DNA of 64,000 nt from Tricholoma matsutake (taxonomy: Eukaryota; Basidiomycota; Agaricomycetes; Agaricales; Tricholomataceae). The DNA is taken from positions 7,812,001 to 7,876,000 of the forward strand of contig AP026546.1 in the NCBI GenBank assembly GCA_026075535.2, read 5' to 3'. Positions 46,966-59,419 of this stretch are shown here, piece by piece. The position numbers and the translations under genes were made by a program. Positions within the stretch are counted from its first letter, which is position 1. Each line of letters begins with the position of its first letter. The notes below the pieces were generated by a model. That model searched no databases. It was not told where the DNA came from and saw only the letters and a list, made by a program, of their open reading frames with translations.

Positions 46966-48654
46966 TTAGGATGTCCTTGGTAAAGAATTCATCATTGTCC
47001 TGCACTTCTGCTGCATTAATTGGGCCATCTGGCACATTGCCTCATCAAGGGTGGCAAGCTGCCGGTGAAGGGCATGGTTTACTGCAATGTTGGACTTCAC
47101 TGTCTTGACAGCCTCATGGTAGCTGTGTTCAACAGCGTCAGAATAAGTCAAAATCTCCTACAATCATTATTCAGCAGCTCCTGGCCAAAGTTCAGGACTT
47201 ACTTGGGGGGCCTGCTGGGATGATGCCAGTGTCGATGGAGTACAACCTGGGAATACTGGATGAATGCAGCTGGGTAACGAAAGGCGGACGGTGCACTGAG
47301 GAACATTTTGGGGAGAGCCAGGGGGGGAATGGACCTCATCTGAATCTCTCTGTGTCAATATTGAACTATGAGAAGATCCAGGCGAGGACAATGTCGGGGT
47401 GACATGATCCAGCACAGGTTCGATATAGGCCATAGAGACATCGAGCTCCATGTCACTACCTTCAGTCACCTCAGTAAACCAGAAGTGTGCACTGTCTGCA
47501 TCTGGCATGTCAACACTGGCAGGGATCTCAAGAGTGTCCACCATTTGTAATTGTGATGGTGGTGTTGCCGAATGATTAGGACTGCCAGGAATATAAAAAG
47601 TGTCTGGGTCAATGGTATGGGTATGTAGCACCATTAGGGCTCCAAAATCAACTCCAGAACAATCTGTGCCTGGCGAGTCAGGAATATGAAACATGTTCAT
47701 GTCATTGTGTGCCAGGGATGATGTCAAATGAGCAGTGGTGCTTGCCACCGGTGATTCAGGACTACCAGTAATATAAAACACATCGGCGGCTGGTGGGTCA
47801 GGAATATGCATGTCTAGGTCATGGTGTGCCAGTGATAGTGTCAAATGAACAGTGGTGCTCGCCACCAGCTCAGGACTACCAGGAATATAAAACGCATCGG
47901 TGGCTGGCGAGTCAGGAATATGAAACATGTCTAGGTCATGGTGTGCCGGCAATAATGTCAAATGAGCAGTGGTGCTCACCACCGGCTCAGGACTACCAGG
48001 AATATAAAATGCATCGGCGGCCGGCGAGTCAGGAATATGAAACATGTCTCGGTCATGGTGTGCCGGCGATAATGTCAAATGAACAGTGCTGATCGCCACC
48101 AGCAAGTCAGGACTACCAGGAATATAAAACGCATCGGTGGCCGGCGAGTCAGGAATATGAAAGAGATCTAGGTCATGGTGTGGCGGTGATGATGTCAAAT
48201 GAATGGTGCTTGCTGTGGGTGAGTCAGGACTACCAGGAATGTGAAATGCATCCAAGTCAAAAGATTGGGAATTTTCGGCGGGTGGGGTTGCCAAATGGAT
48301 AATATCTGCAGCCGCTTCAGAAATATCAAAAGCAAATGAGGAATGTATCGATGAACGTGGTATGGAGAAATGAAGAGTACCATCCACCGCCAGTGAATCA
48401 GGATGTTCAGGAATATGAAAAGTGGCCAGGTCCAGATTATTTATATCCACTGCTGGTGAATCAGGACTACCAGGAATATCCAAGGTGTCGAGGTCCAGAG
48501 TGGGCATACTTGTTGGTGGCAAATTTGGCAAGTTTACTGATGAGCTGCCTGAATATTCCATAAGATGCGAAAATTGATCAACAAACGCGGTCACATGAAT
48601 TTTGAATACAGAAGTTGAAACTGACATTGCATTTATTGATGCTATCAACTGCAT
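46966..48654 (-). CDS. Accessory gene B: tandem-repeat protein of unknown function (about 550 aa, 2 exons)
   Basis: Exon 1 runs from ATG 48654 (or 48627) to 47203. A 45-nt intron (47202-47158) joins it to a short exon ending at 46966. Residues of about 130-330 are built from five or six units of about 38 aa whose core is F(H/Y)IPDSPA-D-FYIPGSPE followed by STT-HLTLS-AHHDLDM. Shorter IPGSPDS units precede and follow. The last exon (ILTYSDAVEHSYHEAVKTVKS..) is predicted helical. The repeat is Pro/Ser/Asp-rich and probably unfolded. The frame has no stop in spite of the repeat. The gene is head-to-head with gene C, about 26-53 bp apart. Confidence 0.6.
47640..48240 (-). repeat. Internal tandem repeat of gene B, about 114-117 bp per unit
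   Basis: The plus-strand phrase CAGGAATATAAAA(C/T)(G/A)CATCGG(T/C)GGC(T/C)GG(C/T)GAGTCAGGAATATGAAACATGTCT returns at about 47880, 48000 and 48118, with weaker copies on both sides. All copies keep the reading frame. Confidence 0.85.
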
Positions 48655-48680
48655 CCACCCTAAGTACAAAGAGTTTTATC

Positions 48681-50479
48681 ATGTCTTCTCAGCACATCAA
48701 ATCCATGGAGCGCGCCCTCAATACATTTTTGGATGGTACTCAGATGACCGTGGATTCAAAATCCATGTTGGGCAAGTTGGTGCATGATTTTTATTATGTC
48801 CTATGAATCTTTCTAAGAAGGCTTTGAAGTTGGATTATAGGCAAAAGGTATTGGTGAAGGAAGTGGCGATGACGCCATTCCTCAAACACATGTTCAAAGT
48901 ACTCCATCAGTGGGATAAGTCTGGCCCAGTGCCTTGGGAATCCATTGACCGGAGCATATATATTCGTCAACCTTTGCCCATCGCTGCACCAAGCAGCACT
49001 CTCCCTGCCATGCACGTTATGCTCCAAATCCCCACCACGGCTATGCCACCCATTGTTGCTCCTGGTTCTGAAGCCGAATCACTTGTCGCTGTGTCCACAC
49101 CTGTTCCTACCACTGCGACACCGGAGGCTCAGACCAACCAAACAGAAGTGGCTGCAAGAGCCCAGAGCAAGGGCAAGGGCAAGGGCAAGGAAAAGAAGGT
49201 CGTAGAACACCTGGCTCCACCTCAGTTGAAACACCGAAAGGTGTCGCCACAGCTGGTGCCGCCTGAAACAGAGGACATCAACATCACAAAAGAGCCACCA
49301 TTCATCCATGCCAACCTGCCAATCATGATGGCCACTCCTGCTCTACCTGAAGATGATATATGGAGGTCCGTTGTGGAATGGCCCACTGCTCTGTGCGACA
49401 CCTGCAGTTTGAGGGGCCTGACAACCTGCCAAACGACGGGCATCCAGATTGCTTGCATGACGTGCCACAAGGGCAAGATGAAATGCTCATATACAGCATC
49501 ACATTCAGCATGGCGGGATGAATTGATAGTGGCAGGGGAGCTCAAGGGGAGAAAAAAGGTCATTGGGAAGAAAAAGGTGAAGGCAGAGGAAAGTGAATGA
49601 CCGAGAACAGCACTGAAGAGAAAACACTGGGCAGCAGACACCGCTGGTGAGTCAGATGAGTACATCCCCATCACGCCAGCCCCCATCCCCTCAACTTCAC
49701 GCATCTCCGACCATATACCAACCCCAGAGCCTGTCCCGTCAACAAGCCTCACGATCCCCCAATCCATTGACACCACACTTCCTGCGCCACCGCCCCCAGG
49801 TCGTGTCACCCATCCCAATTACATGCCCACCGTCGGTGGTTTACAACGGGAGCTCCAAGACCTCCGCACACTCATATCGGTCTTGGCAGAAAATCAAGGG
49901 AAATTGAATAAGGAAAGCCTCATGTTGCATGGATACATGGAAGTTTTGAACACGTTGAAGGAAAAGATGACAGTGAGCATTCCAGCATTGGAGGCTGAGA
50001 TGGGTGAGTTGAGAGAAAAGGTGCTGGTGAGCATTCCGGTGCTGGAGGCTGAGATGAGGGGGTTGAGGAATGGGATGGAGTTGGAGAAGATGAAGCAGGA
50101 GGTTTTCATGTTGCGTGGTCAATTGGCGGCGACGAACAAGCGGCTGGCTGAATTGGAGAACAAGGGAAGCTCCGAGGAGGAATCAGAAGACAAAGATCCA
50201 TGGAATGCAGATGCCATGGCGCCGTTGACAATCCATCTCCCGAAGTCATCAATGTTCGTCAATCCAGCCCATTTGCGTGAATCCATTCGCTCCCCACCAT
50301 TGCCTGTTCCCATTATTATGACCACAGCTACATTGGTGATCCCTGACACCAGTTCTTTCACCAATGCAGCTGCAACTTCTACCTCCCCAGATCCAACATC
50401 AACATACACTGCACAAATGTCCCCCCTCCCACCTGATACCACTGTCTCAACTCCAAAAACATCAACACCCCTGGCATAA
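48681..50479 (+). pseudogene. Accessory gene C: Cys-cluster and coiled-coil protein, one premature TGA
   Basis: Exon 1 (48681-48779) and a 38-nt intron lead into a frame that stays open to 50479 except for one TGA at 49598-49600. Domains: Lys/Gly-rich stretch SKGKGKGKEKK near 49170; cysteine cluster C-x2-C-x6-C-x9-C-x2-C-x6-C (CDTC...CQ...CMTCHKGKMKC) at 49398-49487, reminiscent of fungal Zn2Cys6 binuclear clusters; basic KGRKKVIGKKKVKA; Pro-rich linker; coiled coil at about 49840-50165; Ser/Thr/Pro tail. It could bind DNA in the nucleus. TGA would be Arg (CGA) by one transition, so the copy is probably recently inactivated or polymorphic. Confidence 0.6.
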
Positions 50480-50599
50480 TTCTACGTTGGATAAAAATTA
50501 ACAATATTTTTTATACTACGCCTATTTGTGTATATATTTTGATCAATATATGCATAGTTGCTTCATTAATAGATGGAGTATAAGGTATATATTGAATTC

Positions 50600-52240
50600 A
50601 TCATGCTGTAGGAATGTGGAAGGAGGCTACAAGGATAGATACAATAAACGTACATTGAAGTGACTGACGCTGGTAGTGATAAAGTCACTGGCGGCCATAA
50701 GCGTAACAGTGGAGCTAAGTGAATGACTGGCGCCGGTTACTGTATGAGCTAAGAAAATGCATATGGGCCCATCCTAACATAATGCAGGGAAATGGGCCCA
50801 TATGAATGATATGCCTGATGGAATGATCAGGTGGGCCCATGACAGTAAAAGGAAAACAGTATGGGCCCACACAACTTCAGTGCATCTCTCAGCACCAGAA
50901 AACATAAAGTCGGCGCAGGCGATTCACATAGCTCTTAAAAGATTTGTATTGTAATAGCAGCAGTAATTCAAGTCCTGTACGCTATAGTTGTGGGGGCCCA
51001 TACTGTTTTAAGTTGTCTATTTAGGAAAAGATAAAGTGGGCGCCGGTCATGCACATAGTTCTTAAAAGACTTGTATGCTAATCGCAGCCAGTGTGCACTA
51101 GAACATGGATAACAAACAAAGGAATGGTGACATGCTGTATGCTGTAGGAATGTGGGAGGATAAGGATATATGCAAAATCAGTACATTGTAGTGACTGGTG
51201 CTGGTAGTGAAAAGTGCCCGGCGCCAGGAGTGAAAAGGTGACCGGCACCAGTAGTGATAAAGTCGACGGTCTGAGAAAATGATGCCCAACTTCAGAAGGA
51301 CAGGAAATTGTTGGCTTACTGGGAGGATGTGCGGAATCAGGTTAGGGAGCACCTTGACACTTAACAAGTCGTCTATGTAGGAAAAGATAAACATTGTAGT
51401 GACCGGCGCCGGTAGTGATAAAGTCACTTGTGGTGATAAGCATCCAAGGTCAAGAGCTAAGTGAATGACCAGCGCCGGTTATTGTAGAACCCCATGAGCT
51501 ACAAAAATGTGTATGGGCCCATCCAAAAAGAATACAGGGAAATGGGCCCATACGAATGATATGCTCGATGGAATGATTGGGTGGGCCCATGACAGTAAAA
51601 GGAAAACAGTATGGGCCCACACGACTATAGCGTACAGGACTTGAATTACTGCTGTTATTACAAATCATAAAGAATATATCCTAAAACAGTACATTGTAGT
51701 GACTGGCGCCGGTAGGGATATACACAGGCATGTAACAGAAGAGAACAATCATTAGTCGAAGACAGTAGTAATGTGCAATGAGAGTAGACATAGATTAATC
51801 CTGACACCGGCCAGACAGCAACTGTCGCTTGTGTGGCAGTCAGCTATTTCCTAACAGGATGTCTTGGCACCGGAAAACATAAAGTCAGCGCCCGACATGG
51901 TGTAGTGATAATGTTACCAGGGGCAATAAGCATACAAGTTCAGAGCTAAGCAAATGACTGGTGCCATGATTAGCGATGGTCACTGTACATGACCTAAGGA
52001 AATGTCTATGGGCCCTTCTCATAAAAGAATCTATACACAAACGGTACTTTGTAGGGACCGGTGATAGTAGTGACAACAGCGGTGATAATGCACCAGCACT
52101 TAGGGGCACATAGTTTGAAGAATATATGCATGGTTATTTCATTAGTAGATGAAATATATAAGGGATCTATTGAATGTATTGCATCCATGGCAGCGCCAAA
52201 AAAAAACTATCCACCGACTGCAGTGATATCCAAAGGCATG
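50600..52240. repeat. Left terminal-type region of the KDZ block: direct modules rich in GGCGCCGGT and GTGGGCCCAT
   Basis: Exact GGCGCCGGT occurs at 50729, 51039, 51405 and 51705, with many one-base variants, mostly preceded by GA(C/T)(T/C). A module of about 330 bp (AGTGATAAAGTCACT...ATGGGCCCACAC) is present at 50670-50885 and again at 51410-51625, and more weakly at 51900-52020. No gene is found in this stretch apart from the gene-E fragment noted under the inverted repeat. Confidence 0.65.
51265..51850 (+). repeat. Left arm of a 586-bp inverted repeat
   Basis: Reverse-complementary, with scattered substitutions, to 60048-60633. It starts GACGGTCTGAG and includes the last 31 codons of gene E (to the stop near 51363) plus the GTGGGCCCAT module. 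The arms enclose gene D and the transposase. Confidence 0.85.
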
Positions 52241-52242
52241 GT

Positions 52243-54678
52243 TTATTGTGCATGTTGGTGTCTTAAGTCAAATGTATCCTGGGGGTCAGTGGATGCATCT
52301 CCATGAGCTTTTGGTCTTGGCTTTGGATGGAGGCCGGGATCCATTGTCACATTCATCACTTCAACATCAGTGTTGCTGGGCTTTGATTTTTTAGGCCGCC
52401 CGCTGCGACTATTGTAGTCATTCAACCGTGCTCTTTTCAGCTTTCCCTTGCTTCCTTCTGCTCGTGTACTCGTTCCAGCATCCTGTGTTGTAGTCACTTT
52501 ATCGGTGTTGCGAGTGTGGGATCTTGATCGTGTTTTCATCCAACGCTTTCTGTGGTCAGAGATTACACTATCGGTTGAAGCAACTGATGTTGCCTTGGGG
52601 ATGGTATCCATCGGTAATGAAGCTAGTGTCATGTTCTGGTGAGAATTTTGACCTTGCTGAATGGCTGGTCGGAGGGCAGGTGCAGTGGAATCATGGATAC
52701 TACCATGTTCCATCCATGCAGGAACTGGACCATTCATTAAATGACCCCCACGCTCCAAATCTGCAAGATAGCTAGCGTAGGTAGGCTCTGTCATGTTGAC
52801 TCCTGTAGGACCGGTCATCAAACCCATCATCGCCAGAATATTGTGATCCTCCGCTGTTACGTATTGGCCAGGTGGAATGAGCGCCTTCTGGAGCATGGGA
52901 TCGACCAAAAGGTCCCATTCCAGCGGCATCAGGTTTTCCAGTAGCAGTGGAGCTAATCCAGTGGCTTGCTGCTTTTTCTTTTGTTGTTCCGGTACTGGTG
53001 CACTCTCACTTTTGGGTTGCTGTGTGGTGGCCTTGGGCCATTTGCCTTTTGTTTTCTTTTTGGTTCATTTGCGCTTCGGCGGATTGCGTGGAGCTGCTGT
53101 CATTCCTTCAGTCTCCATGTCATCCAAGTCTGTAAGTTCTTGTAATCAAACTGCCAGCCAAAGTGTTCCCTCCCATGAATTAAGGACATTTGTGAATTCA
53201 AAACCAATCTTTCCTTCTTCCTGCCTTCCCATCCAATGGGTAAAACATGCCTCGATATCATGTTTATGCATTTTCGATGGTTCCCACAATAATACAAACT
53301 CCTCATCCAGTGATTCATCTGAGTCTTCCGGCGCCGCAGTCAATGCTCGTGATCTCCCCGGTGCCGAGGAAGTTGCACAGCTCTTTCCTCCTTTCTGCAG
53401 AGGCATATAGTCCACCTGGTTGATAAATTTGGATTGCCGTGTGTGAATATCAAGCCACAGGACATGACTGGAGGTTCTCCTTGCAGCTAAATCTTGCCGT
53501 GATCAGTATCTTCATTAATCAAAAATGGTTCACTCACTGTACATCCTTTCAATGTATGCCCATAAAACTTGTTTTTGGTAATTCAAAAACTGGGCATTGT
53601 CACCGTGGCGGATAAGACAGTTTGCCGGTAGCAGTGGCTGTCCCTTCACTCCAGTCCCCAGGATTTGTTTAGGCTTTGCCCCACCAGCAGGTCGTATCAC
53701 TGATTTCTCCTCTTCATCGGCAGTGAGATATTCCTCGATGTATGCCTTGAACATGTCTGCAATAGGCTTTTCATGCCACCCAGGTTCATCGGCGATGAAA
53801 TTTGGCTTATTGTTGCCTAGAAAGCTATTTGTTTCAAACCTACAAATTCTTCATTAGTCACCATTAAATGCCAGGTGAATGGACATACACGCTCCACTTC
53901 CTCTTGCCCGCTGGATTTACCCATCCACCCAACACAACCATTCAAACCCCAAGTTCAAGGTACATCAAATTTTGAAATTCATTCATATGCTTTGTGAGCA
54001 TTTTCTCGGCATCCCTAAGATCAATTCAGCCAAGTTACTGAATTATGGGCGATACACGTACTTTCGCCAAACAGCTGATGGTGGGCCGGTATTCATCCAT
54101 TGTTGCTGAAGTGCCTCAATCTTTGCATTTTCCTTTGAATCATTGGAGATTCTTTTGTTGACCTTCACATATTGCCGCGAATATTTGGCCATCCAGTCCG
54201 GTCGTCCTTTCTCCAGTTCTGGAGCCTCCTGTCCAATCGCTGCCTCTATTTCTGACCCATACAGGTGGATAATTACTTTGCGCCGTGGAGGGACCTTGCC
54301 GACCGCTGCCTTCGGTGGTTTGCGAGCATTTTGTCTGTACCAAGCTCTAATACGCTGATAATCATGTTTGTCAAAGAGCAGAATATACATCAAGGGCTTA
54401 TTGCTCACTTCCTGCAGGCCATCCATTGGAGGTTTAACAGGTAAATTAAATAAGTCTGTCATGGCACCTTGTAAGGTTAGTTGTTGCACTTTGCAGTTTT
54501 TCGATGTCTTCCAGTCATCCACTCATTGCCGTAGCACATTCAGTTCCACTGGTGACCACTTATGGGCAACTGGTTGAAATTCCGCATGCTCGTTGGTCTG
54601 ATTTCCATCATCTGAGCTAGAACTTGAAGGACAGCTGCCAAAGTCTTCCCCACTTTGATCAGCATCCTCGGTGGACAT
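52243..54678 (-). pseudogene. Accessory gene D: possible DNA-binding protein, four TGA stops
   Basis: ATG at 54678 opens an acidic Ser-rich leader, then WSPVELNVLR and a region ending RIRAWYRQNAR (near 54340), which looks like a helix-turn-helix or homeodomain-like recognition helix. LYGSEIE (near 54270) follows, then FETNSFLGNN after an intron, PLLPANCLIRHGD near 53600, and a C-terminal part with Lys-rich KPKSESAPVPEQQKKK and an AT-hook-like SGRPKK near 52395. Introns at about 54073-54029, before 53850 and 53538-53488 join the pieces. TGA codons at 54523-54525, 53942-53944, 53146-53148 and 53065-53067 interrupt the frame; each would be Arg with C in place of T. Similar genes of unknown role are common in agaricomycete repeats, as far as I recall. 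Confidence 0.5.
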
Positions 54679-54699
54679 GATAGTCAATGTGGACGCAAT

Positions 54700-55740
54700 A
54701 GACAGGTTGTGCTGGCAAATACATTAGGTACCTTGATATTGCATCAGACTGTCCCTGAGGACTATTTACAGGTCATATTTCAGCCTCAATATACCCTAAT
54801 ATACCCATGACTTTGCTCGGTACACCTTTAATCCTCTCGCCACACCTTAATATATCACAATGTCCCGGAGCAGAACAGCGAGTAGTGGAGTATTATTAGC
54901 TGGGTGGTCTGCCAATTATTTAGAATTTTATAAAAAAAAGGTAAGATTAGTAAACCATCATTTGTTGTCTTCAGTCATGGCTCCAATCGAGCCATTCAAG
55001 CCATTCAAGCCATTCACCGATAGATGGATGTGTTGTCAGTGGGGCCGCAATTACAATGTCAGTGGCAGGGTACATGCAGCAAGTATGGTCGAATATCACA
55101 AACAACGAGCTAATTTACCTATGCCGCTGTTACACACTTCCACCATGCCGGCACACCACACACATTGCCGACACAGCCACCAGCGATAGCATAGCCACCT
55201 ATGGTGCATCACCAACTAACACCTGATATACCAATGTATGTGTTACAGTGAGTTACGACCACCCCACGCTACCAACACACTCCCACAGCGCTGGCACAGC
55301 TACACACATCACCGACACAATCACCCTCGCTGCCGGCACAGCCACAGGTGAATACGACAACAACACACCAGCGATATGCATCCTGGCAACGGCACCATAC
55401 ATCTTTATTACCCTTCCATCCACATCCAGCAGCGCTGACATTATCCTATTGATGTGGTATTTTCCTATTATGTGACTATGCCTGATGCAGCCTTCCCAAA
55501 TCACACACTACACTTGATGCAGCCTTTTACTTGCATGGTCGATCTTTTTCTTATATATTACTTATTTTTTATTCCTTAACCTTCATGCCTACTTCCATGC
55601 AACGAAGGTATAGTAACTTCCAGTTCTTTTAATTGTAGTAACTTATGGTTCCTACTTCCATCCAACGAAGATAATTTGATCCTGTCTTTCCCGTAAACAT
55701 AAGTCTAGTGTAGGCTGCCAAACACAGCATCCTTCCAATT
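54700..55740. other. Spacer between gene D and the transposase
   Basis: A degenerate minisatellite of CCGACACAGCCAC / GCTGGCACAGCTAC-like words lies at 55140-55390, and a triple GCCATTCAA run at about 54990-55013. The plus-strand frame from 54860 (MSRSRTASSG) has no recognisable domain. 55560-55720 contains a repeated phrase CCTACTTCCATGCAACGAAG. Confidence 0.45.
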
Positions 55741-55746
55741 ACCTGG

Positions 55747-58700
55747 CTACTCAAAACCCCAGACATTTCCTACCCGTGGATGTATGGCTTTGAAAATATG
55801 CACAGAGGAAGTGGCCATCCTTTTCCAGTTTGCCGCCTGACATTTGGTATATGCCACAGCTCCTGGTGAGGTCTGAGTCTCCAAGCAGTTAACCCAGACC
55901 TCTGCTCTGTGAAGAAAATAACATGGGATCCAAGCCATTTCATGACTAGTAATTGATAACTCCTCCGACCATCTATCATGTTTGGCATTCACCCATAACC
56001 AGTGCACCCTGTAGACTAAATAATAGTGAAGTCGCTCATTAAAGTGAATTGAGGTGTACTTACATTCTTTCATCATTTCGCTTGCCTTGACATCGGCTTG
56101 GACATTAATGGTCCAAAACCATGGCAATGGTTCATCCTGTCTCCGGCTTCCACCCTCAGCATTGCCAGTACCACCCCTCACTGTGGCAGTTGAAATCTTG
56201 AGTTCGTCCCAGTGCAATACCTGATACTTGGACTGCATCTCAGGTGAACATCCCAATGATACCATTACAGCCCTCGCAGCATTGTATACCTGACGATGTG
56301 CTTGAACCTGGCAGCTAATAGCATGCACCTTTGACCAAGCCCTTCCCTTTTTGTTCTTGGAGGTGGTGAGACGTAAATTCTTTCTGAATAAGAAAGATTT
56401 CTCACCAAGGGCCATTCTAATGCCCTGGAGCTCATCGTTTGCTTGTCCTTCCCTCAATCTCAACTCTTTCTCAGCAAGGGAATCCAAACCAAGCTGAGTA
56501 ATTTGTGGAAAGCCAAATGTAGAGGGAAGAGGTAATGGGTGTGTTTCAGCGGTATGGACTGCTGCTACCAGGGGCCTTGTAATAAATGGGTTGCTTTGAT
56601 CATTGTCATCTGAGTTAGTCTGGTAATTGGGAGCTTGTGATGGGAGTACTGGTCTCGGTGGTGAGTCATTAAGCTTTTGCAGTGTATCCAATGTGTCATT
56701 GTTCACAAATTGTTCTGATTTAGCAATGAAGGAATCCACTCTGGTATCAAGGTTTTGCCATTTTGTTGCAATCTTCAGCTTATCGGCCTTGGACAACACC
56801 AAACGCTGTTGACGTATAAAGGTCCGAAGAGCCAGTCTGATACTAGTTAGCATAGGAATATTTTGCAATGGCTGGATATGCACTGGGCTTCCTCAAGTTT
56901 GAGGCCAAGAGCAACCCAGGTGGTTTCACCCTTTCCATCACCAGTTTCATCCTCTAGAAGGTTCATTTGAAGGTCGCTTTGTGTGACCACTACCTGACCA
57001 GGGTTTATATCATAGATGTCCATTGCTTCTGGATCGGTTAGATGTGTTGCCTGAGAGTGTTTTTACAATTCTTTCCAGGTTGCAATCTCCTCAGGGTCTG
57101 AGTTTGCTGTGTACTGCAATAGGTCCACCTGACTTTCCTCCTCACCTGCCACAGCGGCTCTGAATTGGCGGGCAGTGGTAACCACTACATCTGGTTCCAA
57201 GTCAATCTGGCACAAGGTACAAACATGTATTCACCTATGTCCTGCATTTTTTTGAAGTTGGAATCCCCCATATGATCATCCAAGGTTTCAATCCATCCAG
57301 AAATGGTAGCATTTTGGGTACTAGGTGAGATTTCATTCAACACTGACCACAATGATTCAAGGATTTCTCCATCCACTTGTCTGGTGCTGGGAATGAAACT
57401 CGGTGAAAAGTGTGAGAAACATTGCCAGACATGGCCACCGACATGGAAAAGACCAATACCATGCAGAATGGTGATGCCGAGTGGTAGCTGGATATACTGA
57501 CTCTCCTCCATCCGAAGTCTGAGCCTCTTCCAATACTGGCACATTATATCATAAATCAAAATGATTTTCTTGAGTCTGGTGATATTAGTGTTTTTCAAGG
57601 CTTCAGATAAAGAATAGTCCATGTTTGCTTGTCTAGAAAACATTACACAGTGTCTCTCAAAATGTGAAGATATCTCACTGTTCCCCTTTTTGGAAGTCAA
57701 CCACCACACTGGGGCAGAAGCAACCATGATGGCCACAAGCAGTTGCACCGACACCGGTTACATCAAGACCCTTGTATTTGATGAAGCGGTCATTTACAGC
57801 ATGATGCTCATTGCAGGTCAGTTTCTAATTTGGAGTTAGTAAATATGCTGAAAATCTTTCAAATATCTTACCTCTGTGACTTCCTTAGCAACGGCGAGGT
57901 GTGCTTTGTAGCGATTCAGCTCAGTCATGAAAAAATCACCATGACTGAGCTTAATATCACAGTGAGCATTTTTGCGCTTCTGATGAACAGCGGTGAAGTT
58001 TCCATCCATGACAAAAGTCCGAGTGTATGCCATTCTGAGGTAAGATTACATTAAATACATTCCAATTCATGCAATTTGACTTACTGGTCAGGATCCTCAG
58101 TCCAATTTTCCAGCAGATTGACACCAGGCTGAGGACATGCAGCACAGAATGTTGGGATGTCAGTCGCACCATGCATTGCAGCCACTGATGAGCCACTGGC
58201 ACTGGACTGTGATTCTCCCCAGTGGCCTCTCCACTTCAAATGTTTCAACATTCGCCATAGCCAGCTTGCCCTGAGAAGCTCCCTGTATCGATCCTCAAGT
58301 ACCGATGTCAGAGATATTGACAACTGTAGTATATCAATCATACCTCCACAGCACTAGGAAATAAGGGTGAAGTCATGCACTGGAGCTTCTGGTAGTATTG
58401 ATAGGCTGAAGATTTACATTCCAGATTGGACAATCGCACATCATCGAGGACTTTAAATGTGAATGTGGTCTTGATATTTTTGTAGCTGACCAGGAAAAGC
58501 CCCGATTGCAACAAGTGATTTTCCTGCTCTTGACAGGAATTAGGGCAATTACACCACTTGACCCACATATGATGTACACTGGAAACATTGATTACTGTCA
58601 ATTTGTGACAATCCATCGGCATTGGGAAAGTTGTGGGACCGAGGTCATAAACACTGGTAAACCTTTTCATCTCCTTGACGATGTTGTTGGTTCCATCACC

Positions 58701-59395
58701 TTCTGTTGCATCATCCAAATCATCTTCATAATTGTCGGCCTCTTGTCCAACCACATCTGGTGCCGATGGGTGAAAGTAACTTGGGCAGGATGCACCATTG
58801 TGACCGAGATGTAAAACTAACCTGACTTGGAACAACCAAGCTGGTTCAAAATAGGAACCTGTCCAGTGGTCGATGCGGTGAAATGGGTTAGAAGCATGGT
58901 TATCATGGCAGCAGTCAGTACAGAACATGGGATTGAAAAGACAGTCTCAGCATCACCAGGTAGCAGCATCATCCCCACACAAATTGCATTTCATGCAATC
59001 GGGTACTTCATTGGATAGTAGTGCTTCCAAATACATGGCCTTTTTAGGCAACCATTCTTCGATGTAATCTTGAGGTGTCTGAGGGTAATATTAGCATAGT
59101 AAATGTGGTAGCCATAATAAGTCACCTTTGAAGAGGGGGGATCAAGATCTGCAATGAAATTTAGAGTGTGATGCTCAATTGGTTCATTGGACATCAGAGA
59201 TGTTATATTGGTGTTGGATGTGGTCGCTGATCCTGACACTGGTGCACTTATCTTGGCCTTCTTATGCCTTGAAGTTGACTGAGGACTTTGCTGAACTGGT
59301 ACAAGGCGATCCCTGGGTCCCCACAATGTCTGGGAGCGAACGACAGTCATCTGGGTGATTCTTCCAATGATGGTGCAAGTGTGTCCTCTAGGCAT
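55747..59395 (-). pseudogene. KDZ-family transposase with CxC2-like cysteine cluster, inactivated
   Basis: DNA transposase of the Kyakuja-Dileera-Zisupton superfamily, frequent in basidiomycetes. Start ATG 59395, stop 55747, with many short introns. N-terminal CxC2-like cluster: MKCNLCGDD near 58990, FCTDCCHDNH and PFHRIDHWTG near 58880, LVLHLGHNG near 58800. Core: FVMDGNFTAVH near 58010; CNEHHAVNDRF near 57810; YDIMCQYWKRL near 57550; GLFHVGGHVWQC near 57440; VDGEILESLWSVLN near 57360. C-terminal: KNLRLTTSKNKKGRAWSKVHA near 56360, then YYLVYRVHWL. Two TGA codons in the cysteine cluster (58953-58955, 58947-58949) and a TAA at 57063-57065 break it. Lies between the arms of an inverted repeat. 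Confidence 0.8.
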
Positions 59396-59419
59396 GATGG
59401 TTTGTAGAGTGATGTAGAA

